A stretch of DNA of 64,000 nucleotides from positions 15,617 to 79,616 of the forward strand of contig DGTS01000021.1 of assembly GCA_002394385.1 (NCBI GenBank), in the 5' to 3' direction. Of the stretch, positions 1-7,521 are shown piece after piece. Position 1 is the first letter of the stretch. Each line of letters opens with the position of its first letter. The notes below the pieces were generated by a model. It did not search any database. It was given only the letters and a program-made list of their open reading frames with translations, and had not been told where the DNA came from. The DNA comes from Prevotella sp. UBA4330 (GTDB lineage Bacteria; Bacteroidota; Bacteroidia; Bacteroidales; Bacteroidaceae). A program made the position numbers and the translations under genes.

Positions 1-49
1 TCGATTTGCCCACATTGGGTCGTCCCACTATCGCTACTAAGTTTCCCAT
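1..49 (-). CDS. der: Der (EngA) ribosome-assembly GTPase, N-terminal fragment
   Basis: Only the first 16 codons lie in the window; the gene runs off the left edge. They read MGNLVAIVGRPNVGKS, the first P-loop of the double-GTPase Der/EngA, which acts in 50S ribosome subunit maturation. Era starts with a similar P-loop, but era itself is the next gene upstream, and the order era-der is common in Bacteroidetes. The start is the ATG at 49-47, 44 nt after the era stop, so the two are probably cotranscribed. Confidence 0.85.
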   Translation of the reverse strand, partial: MGNLVAIVGRPNVGKS

Positions 50-93
50 AAACTTGTATGTTTGCTCTTCTTTTCTTTTTAATATCTTTTACC

Positions 94-1077
94 TCACATG
101 TTGGGGTTGTATCCAAACGAGTCGAGTTCGCGCTGGCTTGACCGCCAGTCCTTATCCACCTTGACAAAGGTTTCCAGATAGATGCTCTTGCCGAAGAATT
201 TCTCAAGTGCCTTGCGCGCCTCGGTGCTCACTTTCTTCAACGCCACGCCCTGATGTCCTATGATGATGCCTTTCTGCGACTCGCGTTCTACGTAGATTAC
301 AGCATTAATGTGGATGTTTTTCGGTGTTTCCCTGAAACTCTCCACCGCCACTTCCACTGAGTACGGAATCTCCTTGTCGTAGTAGAGAAGTATTTTCTCG
401 CGGATTATCTCGCTGACAAAGAAGCGCGCCGGCTTGTCGGTCAACTGGTCTTTGTCGAAATAGGCAGGGCTCTCGGGCAGCAGTTCCTTGATGCGTTTGA
501 GCAACATGTCGGTGCCGAACTTGTTCTTCGCCGAGATAGGCAGTATCTCTGCATTGGGCAGCAGCGTGTGCCACTTCTCGACGATAGCAGCAAGGGCCTC
601 CCCAAGCCCCTCCGAGGGATGGGGTGTTTGATTACCTGACCTCAATGCCTTTTTCCTCTTAGGTAAACCGACATCCCCTCCCTCGGAGGGGCTTGGGGAG
701 GCTTTTAGGCTGTCTATCTTATTTATCAGCAGAATCACGGGAATCTTCATCTTCTGCACTTTCTCCAGGAAGTCCATATTCTTCTCGGGGTTCTCCACCA
801 CGTCGGTGACATAGAGAAGCACGTCGGCATCGGCAAGGGCGCTCTCTGAGAATGCCAGCATCATCTCCTGCATCTTGTAGTTGGGCTTCAGCACGCCTGG
901 CGTGTCGCTGAACACTATCTGCATGTCGTCGGTGTTGACGATGCCCATGATGCGGTGGCGCGTGGTCTGCGCCTTGAATGTGGCTATAGATATGCGCTCG
1001 CCCACGAGTTGGTTCATCAGCGTCGATTTACCAACATTAGGGTTGCCTACGATGTTTACGAATCCTGCCTTATGCAT
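94..1077 (-). CDS. era: GTPase Era with an in-frame repeat-encoded insertion
   Basis: Era binds the 3' end of 16S rRNA and acts in 30S subunit maturation at the membrane. The protein has 327 residues: G1 GNPNVGKS (11-18), G3 DTPG (58-61), G4 NKID (119-122), G5 SAK (182-184) and a C-terminal KH domain with a GxxG-type loop (IIGHQG). Era is usually about 295-300 residues; the excess lies between G4 and G5, at about residues 125-161 (KASPSPSEGG ... HPSEGLGEA). That stretch is encoded by a near-perfect inverted repeat at 596-702 and is Ser/Pro/Gly rich. The reading frame is intact on both sides, so the protein is probably functional with a surface loop. A terminator-like hairpin separates it from fabH upstream, so era-der may have its own promoter. 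Confidence 0.95.
   Translation of the reverse strand: MHKAGFVNIVGNPNVGKSTLMNQLVGERISIATFKAQTTRHRIMGIVNTDDMQIVFSDTPGVLKPNYKMQEMMLAFSESALADADVLLYVTDVVENPEKNMDFLEKVQKMKIPVILLINKIDSLKASPSPSEGGDVGLPKRKKALRSGNQTPHPSEGLGEALAAIVEKWHTLLPNAEILPISAKNKFGTDMLLKRIKELLPESPAYFDKDQLTDKPARFFVSEIIREKILLYYDKEIPYSVEVAVESFRETPKNIHINAVIYVERESQKGIIIGHQGVALKKVSTEARKALEKFFGKSIYLETFVKVDKDWRSSQRELDSFGYNPNM
596..702. repeat. Palindromic element inserted inside era
   Basis: Two arms, 596-624 and 675-702, are reverse complements of each other (CCTCCCCAAGCCCCTCCGAG core) apart from one extra base, with a 50 nt loop. The element lies entirely within the era reading frame and keeps it open. Related half-copies with CCCCTCC...CCCCCCGAGGG occur near 16352, 16673 and 17381, and a similar C/G-rich palindrome is at 60617-60747. 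Confidence 0.85.
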
Positions 1078-1109
1078 TGTTGCTGTGTTTATTAATGTCG
1101 TCTTAATCT

Positions 1110-1147
1110 AAAAAAACGCATCTTATTAAATTATTAATAGGATGCGT
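1110..1147 (-). terminator. Intrinsic terminator after fabH
   Basis: On the minus strand a stem ACGCATCCTATTAA pairs with TTAATAAGATGCGT (one mismatch, 3-4 nt loop) and is followed directly by seven T. It lies between the fabH stop (1179) and the era start (1077), so it should end yceD-rpmF-fabH transcripts, or attenuate read-through into era-der. Confidence 0.7.
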
Positions 1148-1178
1148 CTTTCGTTTGGGGTTCTAATCCTAATCGATT

Positions 1179-2201
1179 CTATTTCACAGGTGCCGCCGCA
1201 GCCGAACCGTCATAAGCCCACTTATAGTAAGAGGCGCCATGAACGAATCCTGCACCGAAGGCTGTGAGTATTAGGTTGTCGCCTTTCTTCAACTGGTTTT
1301 CATACTCCCAAAGTGCCAGAGGAATGGTTGCAGCACTTGTGTTTCCGAAGTGCTCGATGTTCACCATAACCTTCTCCATCGGCAGTTCGAGTCGTTTTGC
1401 AACAGCCTCGATGATGCGGATGTTGGCCTGATGGGGAATCACGAAGCGTATGTTGTCCTTGTTCAGTCCGTTGCGCTCGGCAATCAGGGCGCAGTCGTCG
1501 CTCATGCTTGTCACGGCATAGCGGAACACGGTGCGTCCCTCCTGATAGAGGTAGTGCAGACGATGGTCAACAGTGAAGTGGTTTGGAGGGCATACCGAGC
1601 CGCCTGCCTTGAGGTGGAGGAACGGCAAGCCCTTGCCGTCAGTGCGGAAATAAGAGTCCATCACGCCGATATTCTCTTCCTCTGTTGCCTCGAGAAGCAC
1701 CGCTCCGGCACCGTCGCCAAACAGCGGACAGGTGCTGCGGTCCTGATAATCGACCACCGACGACATCTTGTCGGCGCCGATAACGATAATCTTCTTGTAG
1801 CGGCCGCTCTGTATCATCGATGCCGCAACATCGAGAGTGTAGAGGAAACCGCAGCAGGCAGCCCAGAAATCGAATGCGAAAGCGTTCTTCAGACCCAGTT
1901 TTCCGAGCACTATTGATGCCGTGGACGGAAACTTATAGTCGGCTGTTGAAGTGGTAACAATCAAAGCATCGATGCTGTCAGGGTCGGTTCCCGTCTTTTG
2001 CAACAACTGCTTTGCAGCCTTGCGAGCCATGTAACTGGTGCCCAGACCTTCCTCGTTGAGGATGCGACGCTCCTTGATGCCGACACGCGACATAATCCAC
2101 TCGTCGTTAGTGTCAACCATTCTCGACAGTTCCTCATTGTTGAGGACATAGTCGGGAACGTAACCTCCGACACCGGTGATTACTGCGTTTATCTTTCCCA
2201 T
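1179..2201 (-). CDS. fabH: Beta-ketoacyl-ACP synthase III (KAS III)
   Basis: Catalyses the first condensation of fatty-acid synthesis, acyl-CoA with malonyl-ACP. The 340-residue protein has the thiolase-fold catalytic triad: Cys116 in the DFWAACCGF motif, His258 in IPHQAN and Asn288 in FGNTSAA. The length fits the family (about 320-340). It starts 2 nt downstream of the rpmF stop, in the conserved yceD-rpmF-fabH arrangement that couples ribosomal protein L32 and lipid synthesis; plsX, often between rpmF and fabH in other bacteria, is absent here. The last residues (DGSAAAAPVK) are an Ala-rich tail. Confidence 0.96.
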   Translation of the reverse strand: MGKINAVITGVGGYVPDYVLNNEELSRMVDTNDEWIMSRVGIKERRILNEEGLGTSYMARKAAKQLLQKTGTDPDSIDALIVTTSTADYKFPSTASIVLGKLGLKNAFAFDFWAACCGFLYTLDVAASMIQSGRYKKIIVIGADKMSSVVDYQDRSTCPLFGDGAGAVLLEATEEENIGVMDSYFRTDGKGLPFLHLKAGGSVCPPNHFTVDHRLHYLYQEGRTVFRYAVTSMSDDCALIAERNGLNKDNIRFVIPHQANIRIIEAVAKRLELPMEKVMVNIEHFGNTSAATIPLALWEYENQLKKGDNLILTAFGAGFVHGASYYKWAYDGSAAAAPVK

Positions 2202-2203
2202 CT

Positions 2204-2392
2204 TTATTCTGCCGCTTCGTCCATTACAATGGCAATCTTACCACGATAGTAACCGCAAGTAGGACATACGGTGTGATAGATGTGGAAAGAGCCGCAGTTA
2301 GGGCATTTTGCCAGTGTAGGGAGAACTGCGCCGTCGTGAGTTCTTCTTTTCAGTGTACGAGTCTTCGACTGTCTTCTTTTAGGATGTGCCAT
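2204..2392 (-). CDS. rpmF: 50S ribosomal protein L32
   Basis: Small basic protein of 62 residues, MAHPKRRQSKTRTLKRRTH at the N-terminus, typical of bacterial L32. It carries an intact zinc ribbon (CPNC...CPTC), so it is the zinc-binding form. It follows yceD by 9 nt and precedes fabH by 2 nt, consistent with one transcript. Identity is clear from length, motif and context. Confidence 0.97.
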   Translation of the reverse strand: MAHPKRRQSKTRTLKRRTHDGAVLPTLAKCPNCGSFHIYHTVCPTCGYYRGKIAIVMDEAAE

Positions 2393-2401
2393 AATTCTTT
2401 T

Positions 2402-2935
2402 TTATTTAATTGTTTTATCTTTTAATTTTAACAGTTCACTCCAACGTGAGTCTATCTCGCTGCTGGAACCTTCATCACTGCTTCGGTCAGACGACAGACG
2501 CTCCAGAACTTCTGTCATAGCAGGGTTACACTTACCAGGTGCATGCACATGCTTGATGGGTAATGACAACGTGACAAATTCATATACGAGCCATGACATG
2601 TCGAGTATTCCTTCGTCCTCGTCAACTGTCAAGACATCGTCGTCTATAGAGTCTTCGCTTCCTAACTTCACCACGAGACGGTTCTCGGCATCGACTGCCT
2701 CGTCCATATCGTCTAAGCATAGGTCGCACGCAACGCGAACGGTGCCGGTGATGCGCGACGTGAGGTCATAAAAGCCGCTTGCCTTGCGTATAGACAGCGA
2801 CACATGCAATCGGCCTCCGTGCACGTCCTGACTGTCGAGAGCCTCGAAAAAGCTGTCGTCAAGGTCACTTTCGAAGACATTAACGTCTTCTTTCAAACCC
2901 TTCAAATCTATCCTAAGAGACTCTAAACCACTCAT
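2402..2935 (-). CDS. yceD: YceD/DUF177 family protein
   Basis: A 177-residue acidic protein of the DUF177 family, which is found next to rpmF in most bacteria and has been tied to 23S rRNA accumulation. The recognisable part is the central CDLCLDD segment (CxxC) followed by an acidic stretch. Here it is the first gene of the yceD-rpmF-fabH operon, with a -7 promoter element 41 nt upstream. The C-terminus is Ser/Asp/Glu rich (RSSDEGSSSEID) and probably disordered. Confidence 0.85.
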   Translation of the reverse strand: MSGLESLRIDLKGLKEDVNVFESDLDDSFFEALDSQDVHGGRLHVSLSIRKASGFYDLTSRITGTVRVACDLCLDDMDEAVDAENRLVVKLGSEDSIDDDVLTVDEDEGILDMSWLVYEFVTLSLPIKHVHAPGKCNPAMTEVLERLSSDRSSDEGSSSEIDSRWSELLKLKDKTIK

Positions 2936-2975
2936 TTACGTTGCTGCATGCCCTTTTGTTGGCATACTTCGGGGT

Positions 2976-2984
2976 GCAAAGGTA
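2976..2984 (-). promoter_or_regulatory. Promoter -7 element for yceD-rpmF-fabH
   Basis: Reverse complement reads TACCTTTGC, matching the Bacteroidetes -7 consensus TAnnTTTG. Transcription would begin about 34 nt before the yceD ATG. No good -33 TTTG is seen 19 nt upstream. Confidence 0.65.
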
Positions 2985-3138
2985 CAAATAATTTTTCATT
3001 TAAAAACCATTCTGCATGTTTTTTTGCTTTTTTAATGCAAATTATTCCTCCCGCTCTTGTTTCCGCTGGCAGCGACACTCGCACACGAATATGCCGTGGG
3101 AAACAGTAGTTTACGTTTTAAGGCATCAGTACGCGATT

Positions 3139-3225
3139 CAGTACTAAGCGTTCGGACTGTCAGTCCGAACGTCACGTACTGGCAGTCCGAAGCGTACGTA
3201 CTGGCAGTACGTGACGTTAGTACTG
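3139..3225. repeat. Nested palindromes with three-way-junction potential
   Basis: Outer arms CAGTACTA (3139-3146) and TAGTACTG (3218-3225) enclose two hairpins: a perfect palindrome CGTTCGGACTG/CAGTCCGAACG (3149-3171, 1 nt centre) and GTCACGTACTG/CAGTACGTGAC (3171-3181 and 3205-3215), the latter containing a further small ACGTACTG/CAGTACGT hairpin. All arms reuse the words ACTG, CAGT and ACGT. It lies in the 351 nt gap between yceD and the convergent end of the M15 peptidase gene, otherwise without visible content. Confidence 0.75.
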
Positions 3226-3286
3226 TCTCAACTATTTCTTCTTTGTCTGCAAGATGGTTTTTCCTTGGTTTCAAAAGGCTGCCGCT

Positions 3287-4033
3287 CTACTTCGCAAACT
3301 GGAAGTGCTGGTAGTCCTTCATGGTTTTCCATGCCCCGCCCCACTGTGCTCCTGCCTTCATGAAGAGGCGATAGGCAAGGTCGTTGGTATCTATTTTATA
3401 AGGTATGTCCTTGCGCTTCTGGCGGTTGTAGGCATAGTCCTTGCCGTTTTCGGGCGACACTTTTCCGCCACGAACGTACGGGTTGTATCGCGGATTGAGG
3501 TCGATAGCGAGCCCATAGGCATGCTTCGAGAGGTTCTTTGTGCCCGCCACAACGCGGTAGTTGAAGCAAGAAGTGTTGTCGTCCTCCATCGAGCGGTCGT
3601 CATCGGCATCATAGTCGTCAATCAGCACCATGCGTTCTATGCGGTATTTCTGTTCGTAGAGTTGTCTGAAAATGTCCAGCACGCGGTCGGCAATTATCTT
3701 GTTCACCACCATTTCGCCAGTCTGTATCTCGCCATTAGCATTGTAGTGCAGCAGTCGCAGATAGCGCAGTCCGTCGCGACTCACGGGACATCCCACGTTC
3801 CACGACTTGCCCTTCATGCGGCTCCACACCTGGTCGCTGATTTTCTCTGAGACAAAGCAACGGGCCAGTCCTGCCTGCTCTACCTCCCACTCCAGCACCA
3901 CCATTCCGGGCTTCCAGTCCTCCACGAGTCTCACTCGCGGCATTTTGGCAGAGGCATCGGCAGGGAAAAGGCACCAAGACATCAACACCAGCATCATTAA
4001 TGCTATCGGATAATAAACAATACTCTTTCTCAT
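3287..4033 (-). CDS. M15-family peptidase (D-Ala-D-Ala carboxypeptidase-like), exported
   Basis: The product (248 residues from the ATG at 4033) starts with a signal peptide (MRKSIVYYPIALMMLVLMSW...PADASA). The C-terminal half carries the M15 zinc-peptidase motif SKHAYGLAIDLNPRYNPYV (His and Asp ligands) and the last ligand His in the terminal HFQFAK. Such enzymes trim peptidoglycan peptides in the periplasm. A longer reading frame from TTG 4054 is rejected because that codon lies within the promoter -7 box. The gene is single, divergent from the alkD-like gene, with a 92 nt shared promoter region. Confidence 0.85.
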   Translation of the reverse strand: MRKSIVYYPIALMMLVLMSWCLFPADASAKMPRVRLVEDWKPGMVVLEWEVEQAGLARCFVSEKISDQVWSRMKGKSWNVGCPVSRDGLRYLRLLHYNANGEIQTGEMVVNKIIADRVLDIFRQLYEQKYRIERMVLIDDYDADDDRSMEDDNTSCFNYRVVAGTKNLSKHAYGLAIDLNPRYNPYVRGGKVSPENGKDYAYNRQKRKDIPYKIDTNDLAYRLFMKAGAQWGGAWKTMKDYQHFQFAK

Positions 4034-4050
4034 AATGGTATATTTTTTTT

Positions 4051-4101
4051 GCAAAGATAGTGTTTTTCCATAATAATGACAATAAAAATGATTATATTTG
4101 C
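4051..4101. promoter_or_regulatory. Divergent promoters, M15 peptidase and alkD-like gene
   Basis: Minus strand: TATCTTTGC (4051-4059), giving a leader of roughly 10 nt before the ATG at 4033. Plus strand: TATATTTGC (4093-4101), about 25 nt before the ATG at 4126. Both match TAnnTTTG. The two sites are 33 nt apart, so polymerases at the two promoters would interfere. Confidence 0.7.
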
Positions 4102-4125
4102 AGTCTTGAAAATAATTTTAACGAT

Positions 4126-4902
4126 ATGAAAGCGATGAGAACAGCCAAGGAAGCAATTGACGCGATGAGAGCAATGGCAGACGAGAAGCAGCGCGAGGTG
4201 CTGATGAGATTCTTCAAAACGGGCAAGGGAGAATATGGCGAGGGCGACAAATTCCTTGGCCTGAAGGTGCCAAGCACTCGAAGTGTGGCGGCAGAATGCA
4301 AGGAAATGTCGCGCGAGGAGGTTGAGCGACTGCTGCAATCAGAGTGGCACGAAGCCCGACTTTGCGGTTTGCTGGTGCTGGTGCAACAGTACGGCAAACT
4401 ATGCTCTAAGCGGCTCATCGACGACAAGGAGGCAATGAGGAAACGCGACTCGCTGATAGAGTTCTACGTCGCAAACGCTGAAAGGGCCAACAACTGGGAC
4501 CTCGTTGACCTGTCGGCACCCAAGACACTGGGCTACTGGCTGACGATGCCTTCATGCTACGGCGACGACGAGAAGATGGCTCTCGTTGACAGTCTTGCCG
4601 AAAGCGACAACCTGTGGAAAAAGCGGATATCAATGGTTTGCACATGGGGCTCGCTGCAAAAGGGGAACCCTGCCTACACGCTGCGCTATGCCGAGCGCCA
4701 CCTGCACCACCCTCACGACTTGATGCACAAGGCTGTGGGATGGATGCTTCGTGAGATGGGCAAGCGCGTGAGCATCGAACTGCTGCGCTCGTTCCTCGAC
4801 ATGCATGCCGCCGAGATGCCCCGCACGGCGCTGCGCTACGCCATAGAGAAAATGGACGAGAAGGAGAGGCGCCACTGGATGGAGTATGGAAGAGAAAAGT
4901 AA
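4126..4902 (+). CDS. DNA alkylation repair protein (AlkD-like)
   Basis: A 258-residue all-helical HEAT-like protein of the AlkD/DNA alkylation repair family, which in characterised members are DNA glycosylases for N3- and N7-alkylpurines. Visible family features are KFLGLKVPSTRSVAAECK near the N-terminus, NNWDLVDLSAPKTLGYWL, LWKKRISMVCTWG and a C-terminal PRTALRYAIEKM segment. The reading frame is open upstream to 4060, but the promoter lies there and ATG 4126 is the better start. Monocistronic. Catalytic activity is not certain, since the family also includes inactive members. Confidence 0.85.
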   Translation: MKAMRTAKEAIDAMRAMADEKQREVLMRFFKTGKGEYGEGDKFLGLKVPSTRSVAAECKEMSREEVERLLQSEWHEARLCGLLVLVQQYGKLCSKRLIDDKEAMRKRDSLIEFYVANAERANNWDLVDLSAPKTLGYWLTMPSCYGDDEKMALVDSLAESDNLWKKRISMVCTWGSLQKGNPAYTLRYAERHLHHPHDLMHKAVGWMLREMGKRVSIELLRSFLDMHAAEMPRTALRYAIEKMDEKERRHWMEYGREK

Positions 4903-4910
4903 CTTTGTCC

Positions 4911-4942
4911 TTTGTATTTAGCAGAAAAAGTAGTACCTTCGC
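4911..4942 (+). promoter_or_regulatory. Promoter of the mrp gene
   Basis: TTTG (4911-4914), 19 nt, TACCTTCGC (4934-4942): a full Bacteroidetes promoter with one deviation in the -7 box. The leader of about 85 nt contains the word repeats AGGAGT and CTCCTGAACTCC, in inverted orientation, so it may fold into a hairpin. Confidence 0.7.
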
Positions 4943-5031
4943 AGGCGAAAAGACTTTAAGGAGTACAGGAGTGACCTAAACTCCTGAACTCCCAAATTAA
5001 TAAAGAAATGATCAAATAAATATAAGAAAAC

Positions 5032-6135
5032 ATGACACTATATCCAAAACTTATAATGGACGCGCTGGCAACAGTGACATACCCGGGCACGAAGAAGAAC
5101 CTCGTGGAGAGCGGCATGGTGGCAGACCAGCCAGCCATCGACGGGATGAAGGTGAAGGTGGTGCTGGAGTTTCCGCGCGACACCGATCCTTTCCTTAAGA
5201 GTACTGTCAAGGCTGCCGAGGCAGCAATACACTACCACGTGTCGAAGGATGTGGAGGTAGAGATTGTTACCGAATTTAAGTCGAAGCCGCGCCCAGAGGC
5301 AGGCAAGATGCTGCCCGGAGTGAAGAACATCGTGGCGGTGAGCAGCGGCAAAGGCGGTGTGGGAAAGAGCACCGTGTCGGCTAACCTCGCCATTTCGCTG
5401 GCGCGGCTTGGCTATCGTGTGGGACTGCTCGATGCCGACATCTTCGGCCCCAGCATGCCAAAGATGTTCAACGTCGAGGATGCCCGTCCATACGCTGTGC
5501 ATGTTGACGGCCGCGACCTCATTGAGCCGATAGAGCAATATGGTGTGCGCCTGCTGTCGATAGGATTCTTCGTGAACCCCGACACGGCAACGCTGTGGCG
5601 CGGCGGCATGGCTTCGAACGCGCTGAAACAACTCATCGGCGATGCCAACTGGGGCGAACTGGACTATCTGATACTGGACACACCGCCGGGCACAAGCGAC
5701 ATACACCTGACGCTGTTGCAGACTCTTGCCATAACGGGTGCCGTCATCGTATCGACACCTCAGCAGGTGGCACTGGCCGACGCACGTAAAGGCGTTGACA
5801 TGTACCGCAACGAGAAGGTGAACGTGCCCATCCTCGGACTCATAGAAAACATGGCATGGTTCACACCGAAGGAACTGCCAGAGAACAAATACTACATCTT
5901 CGGCAAAGAGGGTTGCAAGCAACTGGCTGCGGAACTCAACGTACCGTTGCTGGCTCAGATACCACTGGTGCAGGGCATCTGCGAGAGTGGCGACGAGGGC
6001 AAGCCCGCAGCACTGTCGGCAGACTCGATGACAGGACTGGCATTCCTCAATTTGGCACAGGCTGTGGTGACCGTTGTCAACCGTCGCAACAAGGAGCAAC
6101 CACCAACAAAGATTGTTGGAGTGAAAAATGGTTGA
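5032..6135 (+). CDS. mrp: Mrp/NBP35-type iron-sulfur carrier P-loop ATPase
   Basis: A 367-residue ApbC/Mrp family ATPase that loads Fe-S clusters onto apo-proteins. An N-terminal MIP18/DUF59 domain (about residues 1-85) precedes the MinD-type deviant Walker A SSGKGGVGKST (104-114) and the DTPPGTSD motif. The CxxC pair that bridges the Fe-S cluster in canonical Mrp, expected after the ENMAWF motif, is missing; the segment reads TPKELPENKYYIFGKEG. As far as I recall this is usual for Bacteroidetes homologues. Single gene with its own promoter; it converges on the efflux operon across a long word-repeat hairpin. Confidence 0.93.
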   Translation: MTLYPKLIMDALATVTYPGTKKNLVESGMVADQPAIDGMKVKVVLEFPRDTDPFLKSTVKAAEAAIHYHVSKDVEVEIVTEFKSKPRPEAGKMLPGVKNIVAVSSGKGGVGKSTVSANLAISLARLGYRVGLLDADIFGPSMPKMFNVEDARPYAVHVDGRDLIEPIEQYGVRLLSIGFFVNPDTATLWRGGMASNALKQLIGDANWGELDYLILDTPPGTSDIHLTLLQTLAITGAVIVSTPQQVALADARKGVDMYRNEKVNVPILGLIENMAWFTPKELPENKYYIFGKEGCKQLAAELNVPLLAQIPLVQGICESGDEGKPAALSADSMTGLAFLNLAQAVVTVVNRRNKEQPPTKIVGVKNG

Positions 6136-6290
6136 GGGTTGAGGGTTGAATGTTGAGCGTTTAAAGTTGAGGGTTGAGCGAAGTTACTATTATTCTCTTC
6201 TCGCTCAACCCTCAACTTTAAACTTTCAACAACTTTCGCTCAACCCTCAACTTTCAACGCTCAACATTCAACCCTCAACGCTCAACTTAT
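6130..6290. repeat. Word-repeat hairpin (GGTTGAG/CTCAACC) between convergent genes
   Basis: The left arm has repeated GGTTGAG, GTTGAATGTTGAGCG and TTTAAAGTTGAGGG words; the right arm has their complements (CGCTCAACCCTCAACTTTAAA, and CTCAACATTCAACCCTC). They can form a long imperfect stem that would act as a bidirectional terminator. The right arm overlaps the last six codons of the permease gene (KLSVEG), so the repeat has supplied its C-terminus. Confidence 0.75.
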
Positions 6291-7518
6291 GTTTCTCCGC
6301 CTTGCGCTTGATAGAGGCATATTTCTCTACCACGTGTTGACGTGTCTGCGTCAACTGGAACTTATAAACGGCACAGGTGGCGAAGAAATAAACCAGCGAC
6401 TGAATCCACAAGCACATATACTCATGGGTGACATCATCAAGGGTGGCACCCATGCTGCTTATTCTGACAAAGCCACGCACGCCGAAAGTGGATGGCAGTA
6501 TATAGGCAATGCTGCGCCATACGGGCGGCAGACTGCTCTCTGGCCATGAGATGCCGGCAAGGAAGAGGAATGGCAAAGAGGTGAAAACCACAAGAAGGAT
6601 AACATTCTCACGATAGCGCACCATACACGACATGAACATCCCGAAGAATATACACGACAGCAAATAAGGCAGCATCAGCGCAAAGAGGTCTGACGCCTGC
6701 GATATGCTGGTGAAACTGAATATCTTCGGAACAATGAGCGTTATATATGCCGCCATCACAGCATATATCATAAAGTAACACAGCGACTTTCCGAAGACAA
6801 TGCGGAAGATGCCGTTATAGTGGCGGCTAACGGGCACAAGGTCTTTATAACGGTTGTTCTCGCGGGCAGTGCCAGCACTGAGTCCGATGCCCAGAAGCAA
6901 TGTCTGCTGCAATATAAGCACAAGTACACAGGGCAGGATGAAGTTGCCGTAACCTCCTGTGGTATTAAACATCTGCACCTCCTCGAAGTCGAGTGGCTTG
7001 GCGAGTATGGCATCCTCACGGTCGGTGTAGTTGCCAGACAGTTTCACCTGTATGCCGGCATTCATGTTCTGCGACACTGCCATCGTCGTTGCATAGATGG
7101 CCTTATAAGCAAGCATCATGCTCATGTCGCAATAGACGCTCACCTTCGACTGCTGCATGCGGCCAAGATTCTCCTCGAAATTGGCAGGGAAATAGATGAC
7201 ACCGCGCACCACCTGATGGCCCACCAACTGCCGCGCCTCGTCGAGAGAGGTACAACGGTAAGTCACCTTCACATCGGGCGACGCATCACATTGGCGGATG
7301 AACTGCCGCGACGTCTGACTGTTGGAGAAATCGACCACCGCCACAGGCACATCGCGCACCACCTCGTTATTGTACGCCCACGAGTAAAGCAGAGGATAAA
7401 GCAGCGGCACAATGATAAAGAAAATCAACACTCCCTCATCACTAATGACGGAGCGCATTTCCTTCAACCATATATAGCATGTGTCGTATATTCCTTCTTT
7501 TATTCGTTTAAACATCAC
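6268..7518 (-). CDS. ABC-2 type transporter permease (distal)
   Basis: A 416-residue inner-membrane protein of the ABC-2/YhhJ-like family: one N-terminal transmembrane segment (VLIFFIIVPLLYPLLYSWAY), an extracytoplasmic domain of about 150 residues beginning VPVAVVDFSNSQTSR, then five C-terminal membrane segments with the family-typical FLAGISWPESSLP region. It is the last gene of the operon with a TolC, an HlyD adaptor and a second permease, so it probably exports a hydrophobic compound across both membranes. No ATPase gene is present in the operon. The final residues KLSVEG come from the word-repeat array. Confidence 0.88.
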   Translation of the reverse strand: MMFKRIKEGIYDTCYIWLKEMRSVISDEGVLIFFIIVPLLYPLLYSWAYNNEVVRDVPVAVVDFSNSQTSRQFIRQCDASPDVKVTYRCTSLDEARQLVGHQVVRGVIYFPANFEENLGRMQQSKVSVYCDMSMMLAYKAIYATTMAVSQNMNAGIQVKLSGNYTDREDAILAKPLDFEEVQMFNTTGGYGNFILPCVLVLILQQTLLLGIGLSAGTARENNRYKDLVPVSRHYNGIFRIVFGKSLCYFMIYAVMAAYITLIVPKIFSFTSISQASDLFALMLPYLLSCIFFGMFMSCMVRYRENVILLVVFTSLPFLFLAGISWPESSLPPVWRSIAYILPSTFGVRGFVRISSMGATLDDVTHEYMCLWIQSLVYFFATCAVYKFQLTQTRQHVVEKYASIKRKAEKHKLSVEG

Positions 7519-7521
7519 TTT

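Noticed and set aside
4034..4054. TTG start for the M15 peptidase
   Set aside because: The codon lies within the -7 promoter box; the ATG at 4033 gives a normal signal peptide.
5038..6099. Long minus-strand ORF (353 codons) opposite mrp
   Set aside because: Shadow of a clear Mrp gene; no family features, Cys/His-rich composition typical of antisense frames in GC-balanced genes.
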